A DNA stretch of 64,000 nt from NCBI GenBank assembly GCA_027007005.1, contig JALTFO010000048.1, positions 1 to 64,000 on the forward strand, in the 5' to 3' direction. Both the position numbers and the translations under genes were made by a program. This DNA comes from Candidatus Bipolaricaulota bacterium (GTDB lineage: Bacteria > Bipolaricaulota > Bipolaricaulia > UBA7950 > UBA9294). This document shows positions 52,951-60,630 of this stretch, in pieces. The notes below the pieces were generated by a model. That model made no database searches and had not been told where the DNA came from. It worked only from the letters and a program-made list of their open reading frames with translations. The first letter of the stretch is position 1; each line of letters opens with the position of its first letter.

Positions 52951-53541
52951 TTATGCTGAACTAACACCGCTACCGGCAAGTCCGATCTCCGAGGCCACCT
53001 CGCGCATCCCCATGATTACGTCTTCAAACAGGTCTTTGAGTTCCATTCCGAGCATCCGGGCCCCGTTTGCGATCACCTCGCGGTCCACACCGGCGGCGAA
53101 GCTCTTATCCTTCCACTTCTTAGTGACCGACTTCACCTTCATGTCGAGGACACTCTTTGACGGGCGCACCAGGGCGACGGCAGTGACTAAGCCGGTCAAT
53201 TCGTCGATCGTGTATAGAACCTTCTCCATCTCCAATTGCGGTTCGACGTCGGTGACGAGGCCCCACCCGTGCGACATAATTGCGCGGATGTAGTCCTCTG
53301 GCCAGCCACGCTCCTCCAGGATCTCCCTTGTCTTCTTGCAATGCTGCTCTGGGTAGCGCTCGTAATCTAGATCGTGCACAAGGCCGATGATCCCCCATTT
53401 CTCCTCATCCTCACCGCGCTTACGCGCCATGTAGCGCATCACCCCTTCGACGGAGAGGCCGTGTTTGATCAGGCTCTCACTCTTATTGAACTCCTTGAGA
53501 AGCGCCAGTGCTTCTTCGCGTGTCGGTATGTGTGTTTCCAT
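52951..53541 (-). CDS. HD-domain phosphohydrolase
   Basis: This 196-residue protein has an HD fold: HGLSVEGVMRY, the HD pair in GLVHDLDYERYPEQH, and IMSHGW, with a DELTGLV block that also matches the family. These proteins often remove phosphate from nucleotides. It lies 33 bases upstream of pepF and may be co-transcribed with it. Substrate unknown. Confidence 0.75.
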   Translation of the reverse strand: METHIPTREEALALLKEFNKSESLIKHGLSVEGVMRYMARKRGEDEEKWGIIGLVHDLDYERYPEQHCKKTREILEERGWPEDYIRAIMSHGWGLVTDVEPQLEMEKVLYTIDELTGLVTAVALVRPSKSVLDMKVKSVTKKWKDKSFAAGVDREVIANGARMLGMELKDLFEDVIMGMREVASEIGLAGSGVSSA

Positions 53542-53717
53542 CTTACCTCCTTGTCATTGGTGTCAATCATGACTGTATTACGCAATTGGCTCGATTTCCA
53601 GTGACGGATGAATGACTGAGCGCGCCAACATACGGACACACTCCTGCTGCAAAGCAAGTGTAATTCTTACAAGCGATTGAGTATATTAAAAGCAGACTCT
53701 AGCCAGAAAGGACTCTT

Positions 53718-54497
53718 GTGCATTTCGAGATTGGTACATTCTTAATCCTGTTCTTCAGCGCAATTGCCATCGGCGGCTTTGCCAGCCTCCTCGGCGTAGG
53801 GGGAGGGATTTTCATGGTCCCACTCCTCCTTCTAGGCCGGTTCGTCCCCACGATGCATCAAGCTGCCGGGACAAGTATCGCCGGAGTCGTGTTCACCAGT
53901 CTGTCCGGGACGATCGTCTATTGGTTACGCCGCGCGATCAACTTTCGCATTGGGCTTCTTCTCATGCCGCTCGCGATCCTCGGCGCGTGGACCGGCGCGT
54001 GGCTCAGCGGGCTGATCGATGCGCGCTGGCTGGAGGTAGGGTTTGCAGCGCTCCTGCTCTATCCAGCAGGGATGATGCTTCTCGGTAAACAACCCAAGGA
54101 GATACCACTTTCTTTGCAGGGCAATGTACGCGGAACTCGCTTCTACGCCACAACAGCGATCGTTGGGATCATCGCGGGTGCGGCATCCGGAATGTTCGGT
54201 ATCGGTGGAGGGACGGTGATGGTCCCAGCATTGGCCGTCTTCCTTGGCCTCGACATCGTCACCGCAGTGGCAACAAGCCTGTTTGTAATGATTCCATCGG
54301 CGATGATCGGTTCCTATCAACACTGGGTTCAAGGCGACCTCCGCCTGGAACTTGCGATTCCACTCATCTTAGGATTGATAATTGGAGCACAGCTTGGACC
54401 GCGCTTGGGCTCGCGCGTTCCCAAACGCCGACTGCGCCAACTATTCGGAATCGTTCTCGTGTACGCCGTAGTCAACATGATCCTCAAGGCGACGTGA
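53718..54497 (+). CDS. TauE/SafE-family sulfite/anion exporter
   Basis: This 259-residue membrane protein has about eight spans in two repeats, each with the glycine-rich motif: GGFASLLGVGGGIFMVP near residue 19 and GAASGMFGIGGGTVMVP near residue 155. The family exports sulfite or sulfur compounds or takes up related anions. It starts at GTG 53718, with AGAAAGGA 5 bases upstream. It begins a plus-strand run with two chromate-transporter halves. Confidence 0.82.
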   Translation: MHFEIGTFLILFFSAIAIGGFASLLGVGGGIFMVPLLLLGRFVPTMHQAAGTSIAGVVFTSLSGTIVYWLRRAINFRIGLLLMPLAILGAWTGAWLSGLIDARWLEVGFAALLLYPAGMMLLGKQPKEIPLSLQGNVRGTRFYATTAIVGIIAGAASGMFGIGGGTVMVPALAVFLGLDIVTAVATSLFVMIPSAMIGSYQHWVQGDLRLELAIPLILGLIIGAQLGPRLGSRVPKRRLRQLFGIVLVYAVVNMILKAT

Positions 54498-54592
54498 CGC
54501 AGATCTTGCTGGGCCGGGCCGGTTCCTCTATCATGATTTGACGATCGTGTTCCTATGGGAAAGTACTTTGTAGATTGAGGGAGGATTACCAC

Positions 54593-55159
54593 ATGCGGCA
54601 TAAAGACGTTCATGGCGTAGAGCGTGTTACCTTGTGGCAGATCTTCTTCGTTTTCTTTAAGATAGGGCTTCTCACCTTTGGCGGCGGGTTCGCCATGCTT
54701 CCTGTCTTAAATTATGAGCTTTATACCAAACGAAAATGGATCGATCAAGAAACGCTGACCGATATCGTGTCCCTCGCGACAGTCTTTCCAGGTGCAATTG
54801 CCGTAAATTCAGCATTTCTGCAAGGTCTGCGCATGCGCGGTGTTCTCGGTGTAATAGTTGCCGTGACTGGGATTGTAACCCCATCGATCATTGTCATCTT
54901 GCTCATCGGTATTTTCCTTTTTCGGTTCACAAGCGTGCATATTGTTCAAGCGTTTTTTAAGGGTGCGGGAGCAGCGATCACCGGACAGATCGCCTACGCG
55001 GTGTACGTGTTTGGCCGAGGCACGACGCTTAACCTGCGTACGATTGGACTAACACTAGGTATCCTCGCAATCTTGTTTGCATTCAAGATTCATCCAATTG
55101 TGGCAATTCTCATCTCTGGAACGGTGGGTATGTTCATCGTTCCAAAGAGGAAATCATGA
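54593..55159 (+). CDS. Chromate transporter, N-terminal half protein (short-chain CHR)
   Basis: This 188-residue protein has the CHR motif FKIGLLTFGGGFAMLPVL and about five or six spans. ATG 54593 follows GGGAGG. It overlaps the next gene by 4 bases (ATGA), so the two halves are made together and probably form a heterodimer, unlike the one-piece ChrA of many bacteria. The substrate may be chromate or another anion. Confidence 0.82.
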   Translation: MRHKDVHGVERVTLWQIFFVFFKIGLLTFGGGFAMLPVLNYELYTKRKWIDQETLTDIVSLATVFPGAIAVNSAFLQGLRMRGVLGVIVAVTGIVTPSIIVILLIGIFLFRFTSVHIVQAFFKGAGAAITGQIAYAVYVFGRGTTLNLRTIGLTLGILAILFAFKIHPIVAILISGTVGMFIVPKRKS

Positions 55160-55689
55160 TAGGAATTCTGCTTGAGATCTATGCAAGTTTCTTTCTGATA
55201 GGAATAAGTGCCTACGGCGGTGGGATTGCCACGATTGCACTTATACAGTACGAGATTGTATTTGCTCATGGCTGGCTAACTGCTGCACAGATGCGCGACG
55301 TGATCACCTTAGCCCAGATGACGCCGGGATCGATCGCGATTAACTCTGCTACATTGACTGGTTACAAGATTGGCGGGATAAGTGGCGCGCTTGTCGCGTC
55401 GCTTGCTGTGATTACACCAGGCATTCTGCTGCTGACTGCGTACACACTCGCTGTCTCACATCTGAGGTCAAGGGATGGCCTTAACCGTGTGAAATTGGCT
55501 CTCCAGCCTGGAATACTTGCCCTTATTATCTTTGCAGTATACACTTTTGGCTCAATCTCCATCGATGGGGTCATCACCGGAGGGATCGCTGCAGCCGCAT
55601 TCTTTGGCATCCTGTTTGCTGGCCGAAGGGTGCACCCGGTGCTTATCATTCTTGCTGCTGGGCTACTTGGGATAGCTATATTCCGCTGA
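55156..55689 (+). CDS. Chromate transporter, second half protein (short-chain CHR)
   Basis: This 177-residue partner has FFLIGISAYGGGIATIALI, the same motif in variant form, and TLAQMTPGSIAINSAT as in the first half, with about five spans. It overlaps the first by ATGA. Confidence 0.82.
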   Translation: MIGILLEIYASFFLIGISAYGGGIATIALIQYEIVFAHGWLTAAQMRDVITLAQMTPGSIAINSATLTGYKIGGISGALVASLAVITPGILLLTAYTLAVSHLRSRDGLNRVKLALQPGILALIIFAVYTFGSISIDGVITGGIAAAAFFGILFAGRRVHPVLIILAAGLLGIAIFR

Positions 55690-55739
55690 TTTAGACACAC
55701 GTTGACCTCTCGAACCTAACGGAGGATAATCAACTGGCA

Positions 55740-56240
55740 ATGCAACTAACGATTCTTACCACCGGCGGCACGATTGAGAAGACGTACAACGAGCGTGATG
55801 GCTCGCTTAGAAACTACCACACTATCCTCCCCGAGATGCTCACCGGGCTGCGCCTGCCCGATATCAACGTCAGCTATGAGCAAGTCGTGTTCAAGGATTC
55901 ACTTGAGATGACAGAAGATGATCGTCAGCGGATCCTTGCCGCAACCAAGCGAGCGATTCCTCAATCGGATGCGATCATCATCCTGCACGGCACGGACACG
56001 ATGTCCGAGACAGGTGAACTCCTGAATAAGGAGCTGGGCGATCTGCGTATCCCGGTGATCCTGACCGGGGCGATGCGGCCGTACGAGTTTCGTGACACGG
56101 ACGCCCTGCAGAACGTGACCGAATCGCTCCTTGCAGCGAGGCTTGTCTCCCCCGGTGTGTACGTGGTGATGCACAACCGCGTCCTGCGCTTCCCAGGAGT
56201 GGTCAAGGATCGTGAGAACCTCACGTTTGCCAAGGCGTGA
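55740..56240 (+). CDS. Short asparaginase/glutaminase-domain protein
   Basis: This 166-residue protein covers only the N-terminal domain of type I asparaginase. It shows TTGGTIEKTY with the catalytic Thr, and HGTDTMSETGELL with the second catalytic Thr-Asp. The catalytic lysine may be replaced by residues near GAMRPYEF. The C-terminal domain is absent and a plain stop follows LTFAKA. Stand-alone proteins of this size occur in many genomes, so it is probably a real short form. GGAGG lies 14 bases from the ATG, which is rather far. Confidence 0.75.
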   Translation: MQLTILTTGGTIEKTYNERDGSLRNYHTILPEMLTGLRLPDINVSYEQVVFKDSLEMTEDDRQRILAATKRAIPQSDAIIILHGTDTMSETGELLNKELGDLRIPVILTGAMRPYEFRDTDALQNVTESLLAARLVSPGVYVVMHNRVLRFPGVVKDRENLTFAKA

Positions 56241-56390
56241 TCTTTCGTCCCGACGTTTTAGGTAGACTCATTGGGTAACGCTTTCTACTGCTAAGTGAAA
56301 ATAACTGATAGGTCCGACGATCGAATGGTCAGCATGCTAAGGTATACAATGAGTTGCGCAATCGCTCACTTAATTAGATGTATTGTACTC

Positions 56391-56642
56391 TCAGGCGTGA
56401 TTCCACGAATCGAGGATCTTCGCCTTTTCGTTTTCTCCTATATCATGTCCGTAGATACGGCAGAACATCTGTTTTCGTAGCTCATAAGGATCCATCAGAT
56501 CGTGCCCTTCCTTGATCCCAGCACAAACTAGAGCTTTCGCGGTGGCGAACATCCCGCAGGCCATAGTCAGACGATCTTGTGGTGATCTTGCCATGATCAT
56601 CTTCCGAAAACGATCTTCGATATCTATAGGTTTATCGTTCAT
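56391..56642 (-). CDS. Small partner protein of a nucleotidyltransferase (unknown function)
   Basis: This 83-residue helical protein (IEDRFRKMIMARSPQDRLTM, then CGMFATAKAL) is coupled by ATGA to the nucleotidyltransferase upstream. Proteins of this kind usually travel with a nucleotidyltransferase; they may be part of a toxin-antitoxin-like pair. No enzyme motif is visible. GCGAAGAAG precedes the ATG. Confidence 0.6.
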   Translation of the reverse strand: MNDKPIDIEDRFRKMIMARSPQDRLTMACGMFATAKALVCAGIKEGHDLMDPYELRKQMFCRIYGHDIGENEKAKILDSWNHA

Positions 56643-57187
56643 TGCTTCTTCGCCTGATCGAGCAAGAGGGACACCCTCAGTCTCCGCGCCCACACCTTCA
56701 GGTAGTTCCAATCAAGATCTGTGACCACTTCTATAAGCACTTGGACATCCCTCTGCTGGAGCGGCGAACTTGAGTCCTTAGACCACTCAAGCTTGGACAG
56801 AATGAGGTCTTCCGGCGCAACAACCCAGATTGGAGTGTCGTCGACCTCAAAGCGTTTCCTTCGCTTAAACTCCAGCTTCCTATACTCTTCATCCCCGCGC
56901 ACTATGAAGTCAGCCTTGACCATCCATTCGTTGTGAATGATGTTAAACATGGATCGTCTGATAACTGCGCTTCGGATGCTGTCCTCATTTACATAGCAAT
57001 CAGCCTCAAAGAGCCGCGCAATCTTTGCTGAATCCTCCAGGTGATACTCGATAACCAAGTCTATATCTCGCGTCATGCGTGGTACTGCGTAGATTGCCAT
57101 CGCCATCGAACCGGTCAGCATATACCGAATATTGGCTGCATCCAGTCGCTCTGCTATCTGCTTTACGAACTCCAGTTGTTCGTTCAT
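56639..57187 (-). CDS. MNT/AbiEii-type nucleotidyltransferase
   Basis: This 182-residue protein has the polymerase-beta core GSMAMAIYAVPRMTRDIDLVI, with the GS and DxD residues, then a helical region with APEDLILSKLEWSKDS. The DxD is followed by a third acidic region in VKADFIVRGDEEY. It overlaps the 83-residue gene by ATGA. Such proteins can be antitoxins or toxins that transfer nucleotides to tRNA or proteins. Confidence 0.72.
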   Translation of the reverse strand: MNEQLEFVKQIAERLDAANIRYMLTGSMAMAIYAVPRMTRDIDLVIEYHLEDSAKIARLFEADCYVNEDSIRSAVIRRSMFNIIHNEWMVKADFIVRGDEEYRKLEFKRRKRFEVDDTPIWVVAPEDLILSKLEWSKDSSSPLQQRDVQVLIEVVTDLDWNYLKVWARRLRVSLLLDQAKKQ

Positions 57188-57360
57188 CGCAGACCAAGTT
57201 TACCATCAATGACTCATTGAACACACATTTGCAAGCGGACAGCCGGAATGTGCTTCACGGTCTCACGCCATAGTCGATACTGGGGCGTGTTCAACGGAGA
57301 GGAACGTGCCATGATGCTCCAGCGTGTAGGGCGCTTCAGTCTCAATCATCGTTTCCTTCA

Positions 57361-58003
57361 TCATGGCCCCTTGTCAATCTGTCCATGCCCGACGTCAGTC
57401 CTCAGATGCTTCGACGACCCGTTCGGCGTAGATTCCGAAGCCGTCTGCAGGACATTGTTGGGTGCTAAGGCGGTAGCCCAAGCCTTCGGGGTGAACGGCC
57501 AATCGAGCTTCTGGCATACCTCACGCCACAGGCCAATTGCATCGCCGCTCTCTAAGTATTGGGAGGAAGCCAAGTTTCAGGTAGGTCTTGATCGCGGGTA
57601 ACCGGTAGTACTCCGTGCGCAGGCCGATCTTCCGGTATCCTGCTTCGATGAAACGGCTTGTCACCGCGGCGGACAATGCAAGTCCTAGCCCTCTCCCCGT
57701 ATGCGCAGGATCACAGGCCAGCCATCCAAGATCGCCCCAGAACGGTAGGCTCCTGGTGTGATTTTGCAAACACATCGCCGTCCCGACACGGTTTTAGACT
57801 GTTCCTCCACTGCCATGAACCATCCGTTGGGAATGATACGGGAGATAGTAATCAAGCCTCTTGGCATCCCATCCGGGCCAACCGGCTAAACGCATCACTT
57901 CATAGAAACGTTGCTCATCGCCCGGCTTGTAATTACGGATCTCGTATCCGCCAGGAATCTCTACTTCAGGAGGTTGGCTGATCAGTTGCTGGGGCCATAC
58001 CAT
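57361..58003 (-). pseudogene. GNAT acetyltransferase broken by three frameshifts
   Basis: The pieces read MVWPQQLISQPPEVEIPGGY and NYKPGDEQRFYEVMRLAGWPG in one frame (58003 to about 57840), IIPNGWFMAVEEQSKT in a second (to about 57790), VGTAMCLQNHTRS, GDLGWLACDPAHTGRGLGLA and AAIKTYLKLGFLPIL-like text in a third (to about 57590), and LWREVCQKLDWPFTPKAW in a fourth. Together they make one GNAT protein of the mycothiol-synthase-like group. Three indels break it, so it is dead or badly assembled. Confidence 0.7.
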
Positions 58004-58115
58004 TCGGAGCTGAGGTTTCTCGATATCGTGCACTGTAATACCTGCTAGTAACTGTTCACTCTCCTGACAGCATAAATTAGACACAAAAGAGGCCATACCG
58101 CCAAGCGGTGCGCTA

Positions 58116-58586
58116 TTACTCGTTTTTCGCATCAAGTTGTTCTGCTTCTTTGAGTTTCTCGACATCTATTTTGTCCTGCGGCCTTCCGCTAGCTTCCTTT
58201 GCCCTGATCAGGTCAGATCGAGAGATGAACGAAATCTTCAGATCATCCAATTTCACCACCTCACGCTTTTCCCATGCCTCTTCAAACTTGACTCCTGAAA
58301 TCGACATCATGATGTCAATGCGTAAGGGAGGCCTTCCCATTTGATAGAAGTAGGCCTGATGGGTGAAGTCATCCGCGGTAAGATTTGCCAGCGGCGCACC
58401 AAATTCCTTCAATGCTGCGTATACAGCGTCTGCGTTTTCTGGGTCAGTGGCTATCCAGACATCAAGATCCTTAGTGAATCGCGGCTCACTGTACTTCATT
58501 ACCGCATAGCCACCTACAATGAGATAGCGAATTCTATGTTTTTCGAAAAGACTCAACAGTTCTTTGAAGTCGGAACTCGTCAGCAT
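58116..58586 (-). CDS. Nucleotidyltransferase (DUF6036/MNT-like), second pair
   Basis: This 156-residue protein has the core YLIVGGYAVMKYSEPRFTKD followed by LDVWI: GG, then DxD. RIDIMMSISGVKFE gives the third acidic residue. It overlaps the upstream small gene by 53 bases. Its closest role is one half of a toxin-antitoxin-like pair. Confidence 0.7.
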   Translation of the reverse strand: MLTSSDFKELLSLFEKHRIRYLIVGGYAVMKYSEPRFTKDLDVWIATDPENADAVYAALKEFGAPLANLTADDFTHQAYFYQMGRPPLRIDIMMSISGVKFEEAWEKREVVKLDDLKISFISRSDLIRAKEASGRPQDKIDVEKLKEAEQLDAKNE

Positions 58587-58731
58587 CTTTACCTCGAATT
58601 AAGAAGTAGTCATGCAGCATCTCCAGCACTGCTTCAAAAATGGCGCGATCGCCCTGAGATTGCCAGAAGCAAATGTCAAATGAGCGCCGATCATCGGCAA
58701 TGCGCTGGTAGTTCTCTTCGATTAATCTCAT
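58534..58731 (-). CDS. Small partner protein of the second nucleotidyltransferase
   Basis: This 65-residue helical protein (DRRSFDICFWQSQGDRAIFE, RLQRTVESF) is encoded directly upstream of and overlapping the nucleotidyltransferase. The ATG at 58731 has GGGAG nearby. The long overlap suggests coupled expression. Function unknown, typical of a small TA partner. Confidence 0.6.
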   Translation of the reverse strand: MRLIEENYQRIADDRRSFDICFWQSQGDRAIFEAVLEMLHDYFLIRGKDADEFRLQRTVESFRKT

Positions 58732-58844
58732 CTTTTTCTCCCGTCCAGCGGCACATGCTGATCAAGCCTCTGACTGCACGTGGCTATTGCCTCGCATGCA
58801 CCCGTATTTTTCTTGTCTTTCACGCGATCCTTTCCCTCCTTTAG

Positions 58845-59103
58845 ATTGTACCGCACTGGCCAGGCTCATCCAAAATGCCTCCGATAGCCCGAAATATAAC
58901 GACAGTCACAGAGCCGTGTCGGAGCTGATCGTCCGCGCGCCACGCACAATTCAGTTGATCCGCTGCGCCGGGACACTGATGTTCTTTGCCAAGCGGTATT
59001 GGTTGATCCCTATCGCCTTAAGGAACTCATCCAAGAGTATCTTGCCAGGATGAATCGACGTTAGCTCTTGCTCAGTTGTTTTTTGCTCTCGATAGTCCGC
59101 CAT
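58845..59103 (-). pseudogene. HigA-type (XRE) antitoxin with two in-frame TGA codons
   Basis: From ATG 59103 it reads MADYREQKTTEQELTSIHPG and KILLDEFLKAIGINQYRLAK, NISVPAQRIN, then TGA at 58953-58951, IVRGARTISSDTAL, TGA at 58908-58906, and LSLYFGLSEAFWMSL. Reading through both stops gives an almost full HigA-like antitoxin with the frame kept, so two point mutations broke it. No HigB toxin gene is next to it. Confidence 0.75.
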
Positions 59104-59172
59104 CTCCACCTGGTAGGCATTTCTCACTTCGCCACGCATTTGCCATCTATCATCGGGACGGACTATTGGGAT

Positions 59173-60405
59173 CTAGTGGATCTCCTGATCCTCGAAGTGC
59201 ATCAGCGCGGGGAATAGAAGACCGGCCACAGCAAGGAGGATGCAGACGATGCCACCGATCCGGTACCAGAACTGGACCCCCAGCAGGTCGCTGATGGGAC
59301 CGGCCATGGCCAATCCAATCGGCGTTGTCAGCGTGAGCAGACTGCCGAGTGACGCCATGACACGCCCCTGCATGTGTGAGGGTATTCTAGCCTGTAAGAT
59401 TGCAGTGTAAGGAGCATTGGCAATAGCCATCATCCCCCCCAGCAGCGCAGCTCCAACGAGCGCCATCCAGAAGCGCTCAGTCGAGGAAAACCCCACGATT
59501 ACTGCACCGAGGCCCATTCCGCCGAAACCCAACAAAATCGTCAGAATACGCCGTTTGAAACCGCCCCATACGCTGACCAGAAAGCCTCCTCCAATGGTGC
59601 CAGCCCCGATGAGCGCCTGATACAAGGCAAGGCTTGATGCGTCACGCCCGAAGTTCTTGAGGATCAGCACCGGAGTTAACGAAAACGCCGGCATCATCAT
59701 GATCTTCATCACTAACACCAACCCGACGAGGGCAAGAAGCCCGGGCCAGTGGAGGATGAACCGGAGCCCCTCACGTGTGTTGGAAAGAACTGATGCTGCG
59801 CGAATGGCATGGACATGCTCTGGCGGTGGTTGCGGAATCGACAGGAAGAAGAGGGGGACGATGGCGAAAAGGGCGGTGATCACGTCGATCATCATCACCC
59901 CAGATAGCGGCAGAAGGGCGAGGGAAAGCGCCCCGAGCGGCGGGGCGGATACCGATAGGACACCGGAAATCGTTTGGTTGAGCCCCTCCATTCGCGTGTA
60001 GTGCTTACTTGGTACCATCAATGTAGTCGATGCGCGAAAGGCCGGGCTTTGAAATGCCCCGCCTGCTGAACGAGCCAACATCACAACGTAGACGTGCCAC
60101 ACCTGCATCGTTCCCGTCCAGAACAGATACGCGAGCCACAGGGATACCAGGGCGACAAACGAGTCGGAGATCATCATGATCTTTTGACGATTCCACCGAT
60201 CGACAAGGGCACCGATCACAGGGCCCAAGAGAATCCTGGGTAGTAACGCGACCATCGTTGCCGTCGCCAAAACCGTTGCTGATCCCGTCTTCTCGGTGAC
60301 CCACCAGACGAGAGCGAACTGTGCAATGCGGCTGCCGATCAGCGAAAGCTGTTGTCCAGTCCAGACCGTGAAGAACCGTGTCTTCCACGCCTGCGTCTCG
60401 TTCAT
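59173..60405 (-). CDS. MFS transporter (drug/siderophore exporter-like)
   Basis: This 410-residue permease has twelve predicted spans and the MFS motif GALVDRWNRQKIMMISD between spans 2 and 3. It resembles MefA/EntS-type proton antiporters that export drugs or siderophores. The upstream region of 225 bases carries the Clp promoter in the other direction. Substrate unknown. Confidence 0.82.
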   Translation of the reverse strand: MNETQAWKTRFFTVWTGQQLSLIGSRIAQFALVWWVTEKTGSATVLATATMVALLPRILLGPVIGALVDRWNRQKIMMISDSFVALVSLWLAYLFWTGTMQVWHVYVVMLARSAGGAFQSPAFRASTTLMVPSKHYTRMEGLNQTISGVLSVSAPPLGALSLALLPLSGVMMIDVITALFAIVPLFFLSIPQPPPEHVHAIRAASVLSNTREGLRFILHWPGLLALVGLVLVMKIMMMPAFSLTPVLILKNFGRDASSLALYQALIGAGTIGGGFLVSVWGGFKRRILTILLGFGGMGLGAVIVGFSSTERFWMALVGAALLGGMMAIANAPYTAILQARIPSHMQGRVMASLGSLLTLTTPIGLAMAGPISDLLGVQFWYRIGGIVCILLAVAGLLFPALMHFEDQEIH

Positions 60406-60560
60406 GCGCCCCCAGTTTCCACGTAAGTCAACCTCTTCCCTTATTAAATATTATTCTGATTTAGAGACATTATCCAGCAGTGCACTCTTCGAGCTCTTGA
60501 GGAATGGATGCGAAGCGCTGAATATCCGCAGTAGCAGGGAAGAGACTGAAATCTTCTTCC

Positions 60561-60589
60561 TTGACTAATGAGCCTCTTGAGCCTATAAT
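60561..60589 (+). promoter_or_regulatory. Sigma70-type promoter of the Clp ATPase gene
   Basis: TTGACT (60561-60566), a 17-base spacer and TATAAT (60584-60589) form a near-consensus promoter 41 bases before ATG 60631. Confidence 0.82.
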
Positions 60590-60615
60590 TAGCAATTGAT
60601 GTATGAGACTGCTAA
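60589..60615. promoter_or_regulatory. CIRCE-like HrcA operator upstream of clp
   Basis: TTAGCAATT, a 9-base spacer and GACTGCTAA form the 9-9-9 layout of CIRCE (TTAGCACTC-N9-GAGTGCTAA). Outer hexamers TTAGCA/TGCTAA are perfect; 14 of 18 arm positions match the consensus. It sits from the end of the -10 box to 15 bases before the ATG. No hrcA is in the window. Confidence 0.65.
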
Positions 60616-60630
60616 TTTGAGGTGATCGCC

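Noticed and set aside
57248-57601. Plus-strand open frame of 117 codons
   Set aside because: It is antisense to the C-terminal part of the broken GNAT gene, whose residues are clearly recognisable.
58787-59053. Plus-strand open frame of 88 codons
   Set aside because: It lies antisense to the HigA pseudogene and has no ribosome-binding site or motif.
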